The position numbers and the translations under genes are program-made. Shown here in pieces: positions 8,102-13,607 of a DNA stretch of 13,607 nt. Position 1 is the stretch's first letter. Each line of letters opens with the position of its first letter. The notes beneath the pieces are model-generated. The model worked only from the letters and a program-made list of their open reading frames with translations. It did not search any database and was not told the origin of the DNA. This stretch comes from Verrucomicrobiaceae bacterium (lineage in GTDB: Bacteria > Verrucomicrobiota > Verrucomicrobiae > Verrucomicrobiales > Akkermansiaceae). The stretch is taken from contig CANBTO010000073.1 of NCBI GenBank assembly GCA_947372405.1, positions 1 to 13,607 on the forward strand. Direction: 5' to 3'.

Positions 8102-8177
8102 CTACACGGATAGGAAAGACGCAAAAGTCAATCGACGCAACGCCAGTCTCACTCTAAATCTCCCCCAACACGCCACC
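8102..8177. promoter_or_regulatory. Divergent intergenic region between envelope run and GT28 operon
   Basis: These 76 bp separate two outward-facing starts (8101 minus, 8178 plus), so both promoters must lie here or inside the neighbouring gene. I do not see a well-spaced -35/-10 pair on either strand: TTGACT (minus, 8132-8127) has no good -10 partner, and TCTAAA at 8153-8158 (plus) has no good -35. The part before the plus start is C/A-rich and unstructured, ends in CGCCACC before ATG, and has no Shine-Dalgarno motif. Confidence 0.4.
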
Positions 8178-9308
8178 ATGCCAGCCCCACCGCGCATCCT
8201 CATCCTCACCGCCGCCTTCGGCGAGGGACACAACAGCGCCGCCCGCAATCTCGCGTTGGCGCTGGATGCCGCAGGCGCCGTCACCCGCGTCAGCGATCCC
8301 TGCGTGCTCGGCGCCCCGCGGCTGACGGAAATCGTAAGCCGCGGCTACCGGGTGGTGACCACCCATTTCCCGCGGTTCTGGGCGAGGATCTACCGATCCA
8401 CGGACCGCTTTGATTTCAGCCGCCGCAGGTCTCCGGTGCTGCGCCTGCCGGAACGCGCGCTGGCCACGCTGATCGCGGAATTCCAGCCGTCCGCCATCGT
8501 AAGCACTTATCCACTCTACCCCTATTATGTCCCGCGCATTCTCGGCGAGCATTCGGAAAAAATCCCGGTCTTCACGGTTGTAACGGATTCCATCGAAATC
8601 AACGCCGCATGGCTGCACGCACCATCAGGCTGGTGGCTCGTCACGGATCCCATCACCCGTGAGACAATGATCCGCAGGGATCTGGCAGCGGAAAAAATCA
8701 TCGATACCGGATTCCCGGTCCACCCGGGTTTCTCCACGCTGGACCCCGTCGATGCGGCGGATGCCTGTGATCCTTTGCGCGTGCTTTATTTCCCTACCGC
8801 CAAGGTGCCGCTCATCGATCTTCATGGTCGCGCCATGTTGACCGCGTCTCCCGCCGTGAGCATCACCATCGTGCTCGGGCGCAACGTCCGCCTGCTCTAC
8901 GCCAGTGCACGGGCACTCAAGCAGGACCATCCCGGCCGGGTCCGCATCATTGGATGGACGCGCAGGGTGCCGCAGCTGCTCAACAACCATCACCTCGTCG
9001 TCGGCAAGGCCGGCGGCGCCACTGTCCACGAAGCCATCGCCGCCCGTTGCCCGATGCTCATCCATCACCTCGTGCCCGGCCAGGAAGAGGGAAACCTGCG
9101 CCTGCTGGAGGCCATCGGCGGTGGCGCGCTGGCGGACTCACCAGAAGCCATCACGCGCCGCATCACCGACATGCTCTCCGATCAGGCGGCCGGCTGGCGT
9201 TCCATGAAACACGCCCTTGCCCGCCACGGCCGCAATGCAGGTGCCATCGCCGCCGCCAAATTCATCCTGAATCAGATCGAGGACCGAAGGCCGAAGATCG
9301 TGGAATGA
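8178..9308 (+). CDS. GT28 family glycosyltransferase, MGDG synthase/UgtP-like
   Basis: 376 aa. The N-terminal MGDG-synthase domain begins with ILILTAAFGEGHNSAARNL (7-25), containing the family's GxGHxxAA signature. STYPLYPYYVP (109-119), VVTDSIEINAAWLH and AEKIIDTGFPVHPGF follow the order seen in 1,2-diacylglycerol glycosyltransferases. The C-terminal donor domain has VLGRNVRL (232-239), VGKAGGATVHEAIA (275-288) and PGQEEGNLRLL (300-310), the sugar-nucleotide site. Relatives add glucose or galactose to diacylglycerol at the inner membrane face; acceptor and sugar are inferred. The frame extends upstream into the divergent gene, but 8178 gives the normal N-terminus. The last residues (EDRRPKIVE) are encoded by the beginning of a heptad repeat tract. 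The HAD gene follows after 28 bp. Confidence 0.87.
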   Translation: MPAPPRILILTAAFGEGHNSAARNLALALDAAGAVTRVSDPCVLGAPRLTEIVSRGYRVVTTHFPRFWARIYRSTDRFDFSRRRSPVLRLPERALATLIAEFQPSAIVSTYPLYPYYVPRILGEHSEKIPVFTVVTDSIEINAAWLHAPSGWWLVTDPITRETMIRRDLAAEKIIDTGFPVHPGFSTLDPVDAADACDPLRVLYFPTAKVPLIDLHGRAMLTASPAVSITIVLGRNVRLLYASARALKQDHPGRVRIIGWTRRVPQLLNNHHLVVGKAGGATVHEAIAARCPMLIHHLVPGQEEGNLRLLEAIGGGALADSPEAITRRITDMLSDQAAGWRSMKHALARHGRNAGAIAAAKFILNQIEDRRPKIVE

Positions 9309-9337
9309 CCCAACCTCAACCATCAACTCTCAACCCG
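9282..9337 (+). repeat. Heptanucleotide repeat tract across the GT28 stop / HAD start junction
   Basis: Read in steps of 7 from 9282, the tract shows two units of GRCCGAA (9282, 9289), two degenerate units, then four related units (9310 CCAACCT, 9317 CAACCAT, 9324 CAACTCT, 9331 CAACCCG). It covers the last codons and stop of the glycosyltransferase and ends on the GTG start (9337) of the HAD gene. It contains no Shine-Dalgarno sequence. Heptamer tandem repeats are established in cyanobacteria (STRR sequences); whether these are the same kind of element is inference. Confidence 0.6.
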
Positions 9338-9930
9338 TGACCTTCCTTTTCGACATCGGCCGCGTCCTGCTGGACTTCGACTTCGAGTCGTCGCTGGCCC
9401 GCCTGCTGCCGCCCGACACTCCAGACCCGGCCGCGCGCCTCTCGCGGTTGCTCGATCGCAAGGACGAATTCGAGGCTGGCAGAATCGACGTCCATTCCTA
9501 CACCGCCTGGGCGCTCGGCGTTCTTGAAAGCGACGCCACGCCCGACGAATTCCACGAGGCATGGCGTGACATCTTCACTCCTAACAAGCCGATGTGGCGC
9601 TGCGTTCGCAAACTCTCCGCGGCCGGCCACCGGCTGATCCTCTTTTCCAACACCAACGGCATCCATGTGCCGTGGATCTACGACGCCTACCCCGATTTCT
9701 CACTCTTCGATGAAGCGGTGTTTTCGTTCCGCGCCGGCAACATCAAACCGCATCCGGAGATCTATCAGCACGCGATCGGGCACCACGCACTCGTCCCGGG
9801 CGAAACGCTCTACATCGACGACCTGCCGGATAACGCCGCCACCGGCCGCACCATGGGCTTCCATACCTGGCAATACGACCTGCGCGACCACGACTCCTTC
9901 GAGCACTGGCTCTCTTCGTTTCCAATCTGA
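9337..9930 (+). CDS. HAD family hydrolase (YihX / glucose-1-phosphatase-like subgroup)
   Basis: 197 aa. All four HAD motifs are present: [15 protein letters not shown] (nucleophile D6; the second acid is replaced by G, as in the DxGxV subgroup); [26 protein letters not shown] (Lys); [12 protein letters not shown]. The alpha-helical cap lies between I and II (about 15-85). This set most resembles YihX, an alpha-D-glucose-1-phosphate phosphatase, or other small epoxide-hydrolase-N-type HADs; the substrate is not certain. The start is GTG at 9337, directly after a repeat tract. It sits 28 bp after the glycosyltransferase and 22 bp before thiG, so all three are probably on one transcript. Confidence 0.87.
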   Translation: MTFLFDIGRVLLDFDFESSLARLLPPDTPDPAARLSRLLDRKDEFEAGRIDVHSYTAWALGVLESDATPDEFHEAWRDIFTPNKPMWRCVRKLSAAGHRLILFSNTNGIHVPWIYDAYPDFSLFDEAVFSFRAGNIKPHPEIYQHAIGHHALVPGETLYIDDLPDNAATGRTMGFHTWQYDLRDHDSFEHWLSSFPI

Positions 9931-9958
9931 AATCTCAAATTTCAAATCCCTAATGTCA
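9924..9958 (+). repeat. Second heptanucleotide tract across the HAD stop / thiG start
   Basis: Five consecutive 7-bp units begin with AAT (9924 AATCTGA, 9931 AATCTCA, 9938 AATTTCA, 9945 AATCCCT, 9952 AATGTCA). The tract contains the HAD stop TGA (9928-9930), the whole 22-bp spacer and the thiG ATG (9953-9955). The A/T-rich run stands out from high-GC neighbours. Its sequence differs from the first tract, but the period and its position between a stop and a start are the same. No Shine-Dalgarno motif is present. Confidence 0.65.
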
Positions 9959-10729
9959 CTACTCGTCATCGCCGGACGCACCTTCAGCTCCCGCCTCTTC
10001 CTCGGCACCGGGAAATTCCCTTCCAACGAGTCGATGCGCGACGCCCTAGCCGCAAGTGGCACACAGATCGTCACCGTCGCCCTCCGCCGCGCCGATCTAA
10101 CGGGAACGCACGACCCCTACGCCAACATCCTCGATTTCATCGATCCGGAAAAATACCTGCTGCTCCCCAACACCAGCGGCGCGATGAACGCCGAGGAAGC
10201 CGTGCGACTCGCCCGTCTAGCCGCCGCCGCCGGCCTGCCGAAATGGGTGAAACTCGAAATCCACCCCGATCCCACCTACCTGCTTCCCGATCCCATCGAA
10301 ACCCTCAAGGCCACCGAAATCCTCGTGAAGGAAGGTTTCGCCGTGCTGCCCTACATCAACGCCGATCCCGTGCTCGCCAAGCGCCTTCAGGAAGCCGGTG
10401 CCGCCACCGTCATGCCGCTCGGCTCACCCATCGGCTCCAACAAAGGCCTCGCCACCCGCGACCAGATCCGCATCATCATCGAGCAGGCCGTCGTGCCCGT
10501 CGTCGTCGATGCCGGCATCGGTGCTCCCAGCCACGCCGCGGAAGCCATGGAACTCGGAGCGGACGCCGTGCTCGTCAACACCGCCATCGCCATCGCCAGC
10601 GATCCTGTTAGAATGGCCGCCGCGTTCAGGAAAGCCGTCGAAGCCGGCCACGAAGCCTTCGAACTCGGCCTGCCCGAGCGCCTTGACCACGCCAGCGCCA
10701 CCAGCCCGCTCACCGGCTTTCTCGGTTGA
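9953..10729 (+). CDS. thiG: Thiazole synthase ThiG
   Basis: 258 aa, normal for ThiG. The protein forms the thiazole-phosphate moiety of thiamin from 1-deoxyxylulose 5-phosphate, ThiS-thiocarboxylate and dehydroglycine. Visible signatures: [12 protein letters not shown] (13-24), [37 protein letters not shown] with Schiff-base lysine K100, [30 protein letters not shown] (phosphate loop) and [19 protein letters not shown] followed by VLVNTAIA. The frame is open far upstream, but ATG 9953 gives the standard N-terminus. No other thi gene is next to it; the neighbours are a HAD phosphatase and a glycosyltransferase, so the grouping may be a transcription unit of convenience. Its last 28 bases are repeated 1.7 kb downstream. 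Confidence 0.96.
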   Translation: MSLLVIAGRTFSSRLFLGTGKFPSNESMRDALAASGTQIVTVALRRADLTGTHDPYANILDFIDPEKYLLLPNTSGAMNAEEAVRLARLAAAAGLPKWVKLEIHPDPTYLLPDPIETLKATEILVKEGFAVLPYINADPVLAKRLQEAGAATVMPLGSPIGSNKGLATRDQIRIIIEQAVVPVVVDAGIGAPSHAAEAMELGADAVLVNTAIAIASDPVRMAAAFRKAVEAGHEAFELGLPERLDHASATSPLTGFLG

Positions 10730-10730
10730 G
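10702..10730 (+). repeat. Direct repeat copy 1: 3' end of thiG
   Basis: The bases encoding SPLTGFLG and the stop of thiG match 12391-12419 at 27 of 29 positions, in the same orientation. The shared blocks are CAGCCCGCTCACCGG and TTTCTCGGTT; the differences are C/G at 10717/12406 and G/T at 10728/12417. The two copies bracket the propeller gene. Confidence 0.85.
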
Positions 10731-10887
10731 ACGTGATTTGACTGTTTCCGATCGTCACGAACGCCAGGTTTTTTCGAAAATTAAGTTGGTAATCCGGCAG
10801 GGTTCTTCCTAAGCCATCATGGCATCTATCATTGGGCGGATCCTTTATCCGTTTGACATACGAATTCGAACTTTGAACGCACCCGGC

Positions 10888-12330
10888 ATGAAATTCACAA
10901 CAAAATCCATATTGGCATCCTCTTTTCTGCTCGCGTGCCCGGGTCTTGAGGCCAGCGATCAATGGAACATGTTTCAGGCAAATCCCGCACATACAGGCTA
11001 CATTCCCGTCACCATCAATCCTGCCGACGTGACATTCCGATGGAGCAAGGACGTGGGATCTTCGTTAAGTCCCGTCACCGCAGGTGAAGGAAAAATCTAT
11101 TTTTCAAAACCAGGCTACTTTGGAATCCAGAATCTTTACGCCATACACAAAAGCGGTGAATTCGCCTGGGGAAAGTCCTACTCCGATGTCTTCGGAGTAA
11201 ACCCTCCCAGCTACTCCGACGGTAAAGTCTATGTGCAGATCGGGGCAGGCACTTCGTCCTCAGGCCCCGTGTTGAGCGCATTTCAGGCATCTACTGGAAA
11301 CTTCGTGTTCCAGAGTCCTTTCGATGCCCAATTCGAAAGTTACGACTCCCCCACCGTTTACGATGGCCATGTTTATATCAATGGCGGTTCGTATGGTGGA
11401 ATGTATTCGTTCGGCGGCACACACGGGCTGCAAAAATGGTTTTACGGCGGTTTGCCCCAGGTTGATGGTTGGACTCCGGCTGTTGATGAAAAGTGGGCGT
11501 ATTGCGCACTTGAGGGCAAACTTTACGTATTGGAGCGACTGACAGGAAAACTCGTTTTCAAAATCTCCGGTGCCAGCGGTTCCAATCCCGTTCCAATGCT
11601 CGGCATCGACAATGATGTGTTCATCATCGATGGCGGCATGTTGACAAAATTCGACACACTTTCACGCAGAATCGCATGGCAGAAGGTGTTCGGCATCAAC
11701 GAAAACTATGTCGGCCAACCTGCTCTGGCCAAAGGCGTCGTTTACGCAGGAACAAGCCAGGGACGTCTGGTCGCTTTGAGTGAAGGGACTGGCAAGGTGA
11801 TTTGGTCGGCGAAAGTCGCCGCCAACGACAGCATCAAGAACAATATCATCATCACCGATTCACATGCGTTTCTTGGAAATTCCACCAATGTGTTCGCGGT
11901 TGATTTGAAGACACAACGCAATGCCTGGACATACGCGGCCAGTGGCTTCCTTGCCTTGGCTGAAAGCCGGTTGTACATTGCAAACGCGAAAGGAAAATTG
12001 ACGGCGATCCAATTGGGAATCCCCGACCTTTACGCTCCCGGTTCAGCCTCTTTCGGGACGTTGGCTCCCCTCGGGCAGGCCACGAAGAAAATCAGACTCA
12101 CGAACGTAGGCGACATGGCCCTCAACATTGCACAGGTCGATTCCGATTCCCCGGCTTTTCAACTGTTGCCGTTGGCTTCGGCGGTCACATTGTCTCCAGG
12201 TGCAAGTTGGCCAGTTTCGGTCACCTTCAGCCCCTCGGAAATCGGATTGTTCGAGGGAAACCTCCGGATCCATAGCGATGACCCGAACGAACCGGAACTG
12301 ATCGTTTCACTCAAAGGAGAGGGGAAATGA
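10888..12330 (+). CDS. Secreted PQQ-like beta-propeller protein with C-terminal Hydin/ASPM-type Ig domain
   Basis: 480 aa. It starts with an export signal (MKFTTKSILASSFLLACPG). The signal may be cleaved after LEA (residue 22) or be a weak lipobox (LLAC, C17). Residues about 24-385 form repeated strands of the PQQ-propeller type (DQWNMFQANPAHTGY, then recurring GKIYF, GKVYV, GHVYING, GKLYVL, GVVYAGTSQGRLVALSEGTGKVIW, KLTAIQ). About 388-480 is an ASPM/SPD-2/Hydin-like Ig domain (FGTLAPLGQATKKIRLTNVG, SVTFSPSEIGLFEGNLRI, SLKGEG). No PQQ enzyme active site is evident; such propellers usually serve in binding or assembly. An in-frame ATG at 10819 exists, but the signal peptide fixes 10888. Base composition is A/T-richer than the neighbours: line 11101-11160 is 24/60 G+C against 42/60 in thiG 10501-10560. 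The segment is bounded by thiG-end repeats. Confidence 0.85.
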   Translation: MKFTTKSILASSFLLACPGLEASDQWNMFQANPAHTGYIPVTINPADVTFRWSKDVGSSLSPVTAGEGKIYFSKPGYFGIQNLYAIHKSGEFAWGKSYSDVFGVNPPSYSDGKVYVQIGAGTSSSGPVLSAFQASTGNFVFQSPFDAQFESYDSPTVYDGHVYINGGSYGGMYSFGGTHGLQKWFYGGLPQVDGWTPAVDEKWAYCALEGKLYVLERLTGKLVFKISGASGSNPVPMLGIDNDVFIIDGGMLTKFDTLSRRIAWQKVFGINENYVGQPALAKGVVYAGTSQGRLVALSEGTGKVIWSAKVAANDSIKNNIIITDSHAFLGNSTNVFAVDLKTQRNAWTYAASGFLALAESRLYIANAKGKLTAIQLGIPDLYAPGSASFGTLAPLGQATKKIRLTNVGDMALNIAQVDSDSPAFQLLPLASAVTLSPGASWPVSVTFSPSEIGLFEGNLRIHSDDPNEPELIVSLKGEGK

Positions 12331-12390
12331 CATTCCGAACGGGAGTGCCCGGATCTCCGGTAGACCAGCTCCTGTGCGCATTGAGTTTGG

Positions 12391-12419
12391 CAGCCCGCTC
12401 ACCGGGTTTCTCGGTTTAG
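12391..12419 (+). pseudogene. Direct repeat copy 2: remnant of a thiG 3' end
   Basis: In the thiG frame it reads [10 protein letters not shown], with the stop changed from TGA to TTA, so it is no longer an ending and has no gene body upstream. It lies 61 bp after the propeller gene stop and 29 bp before the rsmI stop on the other strand. Weak further similarity upstream (12337-12390) is not convincing by eye. It may be the original thiG end displaced by an insertion, or a duplicated fragment that has decayed. Confidence 0.7.
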
Positions 12420-12432
12420 GTGCCCGCGAACG

Positions 12433-12449
12433 GAGCCATGCCATGGCTC
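12433..12449. terminator. Inverted repeat at the convergent end of rsmI, weak terminator candidate
   Basis: GAGCCATGCCATGGCTC is symmetric around C12441 and can fold as a 6-bp stem (GAGCCA/TGGCTC) with a 5-nt loop. It overlaps the rsmI stop codon and faces the propeller gene's 3' side. No T-run follows on either strand, so intrinsic termination is doubtful; transcript-end protection is an alternative. Confidence 0.35.
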
Positions 12450-13131
12450 AACCGGCGGTGTGGACCAGCAGCACGATCTCGCCCCTGGGCGGGTGCGCCT
12501 GGAAATGCGCCAGCAGTTCGGCCGCGGTGCCGCGGTGATAGGTCTCGAATTTCTTCGTCAACTCGCGTGCGACGCAAGCGCAGGCGGCAGGATCGATTTC
12601 TGTTAGAATCTCCAGCGTGGAGACGATGCGGTGCGGGGACTCGAAGAAGATGCCGGTTTCCCCGGATTCCAGCGCGGACGTGAGAGCGGAGCGGCGTTTG
12701 CCGGACTTGACGGAGAGAAAGCCACCAAAACGGAAGGCATGGCAGGGAAACCCGGAGCCGACGAGCGCGGTGATCACGGCGGACGGGCCGGGCAGCACTT
12801 CAAGCGGCGTGCCGGATTCGATGCAGGCCTGCACCAGGCGGTAGCCGGGGTCCGAGATGCCTGGCATGCCGGCGTCGCTGATGAAGGCGATAGTTTCCCC
12901 TGCGCGGGCGGCTGCCACCAGTTCGGGCGCGCGGCGCGCCTCGTTGTGATCGTGCAGCGCGACGAGCGGTTTGCCGGAAATTCCGTGATGCGCCAGCAAG
13001 GGCCCCGAGTGGCGCGTGTCCTCACAAGCGATGCGGTCCGCGCTCTTCAGGATCTCCACGGCACGCAGCGTGATATCGGAAAGATTTCCGATGGGCGTGG
13101 GAACGATGACGATGCGGCCGGTGGTTTCCAT
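12448..13131 (-). CDS. rsmI: 16S rRNA (cytidine-1402-2'-O)-methyltransferase RsmI
   Basis: 227 aa. The tetrapyrrole-methylase fold is clear: IVIVPTPIGNLSDITLRA (8-25), CEDTRHS, LHDHNE, FISDAGMPGISDPGYRLV, EVLPGPSAVITALVGSG, FGGFLSVKSGKRRSAL and IFFESPHRIVSTL, ending with the ELTKKFET and RGEIVLLV blocks. RsmI methylates the ribose of C1402 in the 30S decoding centre using SAM. E. coli RsmI is 286 aa (from memory), so this form lacks the extra C-terminal segment of about 55 residues; the core is intact and the protein ends naturally. ATG 13131 begins directly before the first strand; no clear Shine-Dalgarno motif precedes it. The gene converges on the propeller gene and is transcribed separately from the other groups. 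Confidence 0.95.
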   Translation of the reverse strand: METTGRIVIVPTPIGNLSDITLRAVEILKSADRIACEDTRHSGPLLAHHGISGKPLVALHDHNEARRAPELVAAARAGETIAFISDAGMPGISDPGYRLVQACIESGTPLEVLPGPSAVITALVGSGFPCHAFRFGGFLSVKSGKRRSALTSALESGETGIFFESPHRIVSTLEILTEIDPAACACVARELTKKFETYHRGTAAELLAHFQAHPPRGEIVLLVHTAG

Positions 13132-13413
13132 GGGGCGGGAGTGGTGGGATCCAGGGCGTTAAAAAACAACTCCCATACCCATGCAGGGCCGGAGACTTTC
13201 GGAAACTAGAAGAACCCGCTCAAATCACGGGAGGAAGAGCAAAATCGCGGATGGTGATAGCTTTCGACATCCGAGCAATGCCGCCAACGCGACCATTGCG
13301 TCAACCGATTGCAATCGAAGCGAGGCTTTGACTTCAGGCTTCGACGCCCCCCTTTGTCGAGGTGGTGTTTGCCCCGAAGCGGCGGACGTTTCCGCACAAA
13401 GCCCGGAGGAGGA
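13132..13413. other. Intergenic region with a 12-bp palindrome and an overlapping inverted repeat
   Basis: No gene is supported in these 282 bp. CGATTGCAATCG (13306-13317) is a perfect palindrome. TCGAAGC (13315-13321) and GCTTCGA (13338-13344) form a 7-bp stem with a 16-nt loop and share three bases with it. The stem could end the minus-strand transcript from the partial gene (stop at 13414), but no T-run follows. The rsmI promoter should be near 13132-13180; a T-rich run (minus strand, about 13157-13166) is the only hint. Confidence 0.4.
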
Positions 13414-13607
13414 TTATGGAGCCGGATTGCGCAGCCTGATATAGCGCTTTGTTCCAGGAGTTAGCGGTATGTTGTCACGAACCATGAGGACCGTTGCGTC
13501 ATCGCACAGCACCGTGGTGTGGTTCCTGCCGCTATACCAATCGACCAGGTTGGAAGAAACCTCCACGATCCGGCGCTGGCCGGCGGTCCCCGGCGCCTTG
13601 GTGACCA
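13414..13607 (-). CDS. C-terminal fragment of a probable secreted or surface protein
   Basis: The minus frame is open from the window edge to TAA (13416-13414) and gives 63 residues. Visible stretches are RRIVEVSSNLVDWYSG, TTVLCDDATVLMVRDN and a closing KRYIRLRNPAP. The pattern 'hydrophobic strand, SS-L-x-W, ..., RDN.P..P..KRYIRL' is like the terminal domain I know from many large secreted Verrucomicrobiota proteins, whose ends read like 'VESSTDLVNW ... RFYRL'. It is therefore probably the tail of an exported repeat or adhesin-like protein. The start and most of the protein are outside the window, so no function can be given. Confidence 0.6.
   Translation of the reverse strand, partial: VTKAPGTAGQRRIVEVSSNLVDWYSGRNHTTVLCDDATVLMVRDNIPLTPGTKRYIRLRNPAP

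Noticed and set aside
7884..8177. Upstream extension of the glycosyltransferase frame
   Set aside because: It runs through the divergent membrane-protein gene and its promoter region; the Rossmann-type first strand starts right after ATG 8178.
9665..9952. Upstream extension of thiG
   Set aside because: It lies wholly inside the HAD gene in another frame, with low-complexity Ser/Thr/Arg translation typical of a shadow.
10732..10774. Terminator after thiG (CGTGA/TCACG plus a six-T run)
   Set aside because: The stem is only 5 bp with an 18-nt loop and the T-run starts ten bases after it, so the geometry is wrong for an intrinsic terminator.
10837..10858. CGGAT/ATCCG stem and a TTGACA hexamer before the propeller gene as a promoter
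   Set aside because: No -10 hexamer at 15-19 bp from TTGACA, and the 5-bp stem is within chance expectation.
12349..12360. CCGGA/TCCGG inverted repeat after the propeller gene
   Set aside because: Two-base loop, no T-run, and short enough to arise by chance in GC-rich DNA.
13181..13444. Small open frames on both strands between rsmI and the window end
   Set aside because: No domain pattern, no start signal, and they overlap the partial minus-strand gene or repeats.

Overview
The window looks like a chromosomal segment of a Gram-negative bacterium of the Verrucomicrobiota, perhaps near Luteolibacter/Haloferula/Verrucomicrobium. The reasons are the mix of a DUF1080 (3-keto-disaccharide hydrolase-type) secreted protein, a membrane sulfatase-fold enzyme, a secreted beta-propeller protein with an ASPM/SPD-2/Hydin-like tail, generally high GC, and almost no recognisable Shine-Dalgarno sequences. 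The phylum is an inference; no rRNA or species marker is present. No tRNA, rRNA, CRISPR, IS element or phage gene was seen.

Layout. (1) 1-3468, plus strand: the tail of a potassium-starvation operon, with the last codons of kdpC, then kdpD (sensor kinase) and kdpE (response regulator) joined by an ATGA overlap. A compact double hairpin sits between kdpC and kdpD. (2) 8101-3490, minus strand: a four-gene cell-envelope run in transcription order: single-pass membrane protein of unknown function, five-TM sulfatase-fold enzyme with a threonine at the nucleophile position, secreted DUF1080 protein, and small bPH2-domain membrane protein. A 14-bp perfect palindrome lies between the second and third genes. 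(3) 8178-10729, plus strand, divergent from (2) across 76 bp: a GT28/MGDG-synthase-like glycosyltransferase, a HAD phosphatase and thiG (thiazole synthase). The two short junctions in this group carry two different heptanucleotide repeat tracts. (4) 10731-12419: an A/T-richer segment with one secreted PQQ-propeller protein, bounded by two 29-bp near-identical copies of the 3' end of thiG, which suggests insertion or duplication at the thiG terminus. (5) 13131-12448, minus: rsmI. (6) 13607-13414, minus: the C-terminal end of a secreted-type protein whose start lies outside the window.

The most notable observations are the thiG 3'-end repeat bracketing the propeller gene; the heptad tracts that span stop and start codons; the word TGTTAG, which is spread about once per kilobase through unrelated genes on both strands and in all reading frames even though TTAG/CTAA is otherwise scarce; and the pairing of a UgtP/MGDG-type glycolipid glycosyltransferase with an LtaS-like threonine phosphotransferase candidate across a shared divergent promoter region. 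The last is only a hypothesis for a membrane-glycolipid decoration pathway.
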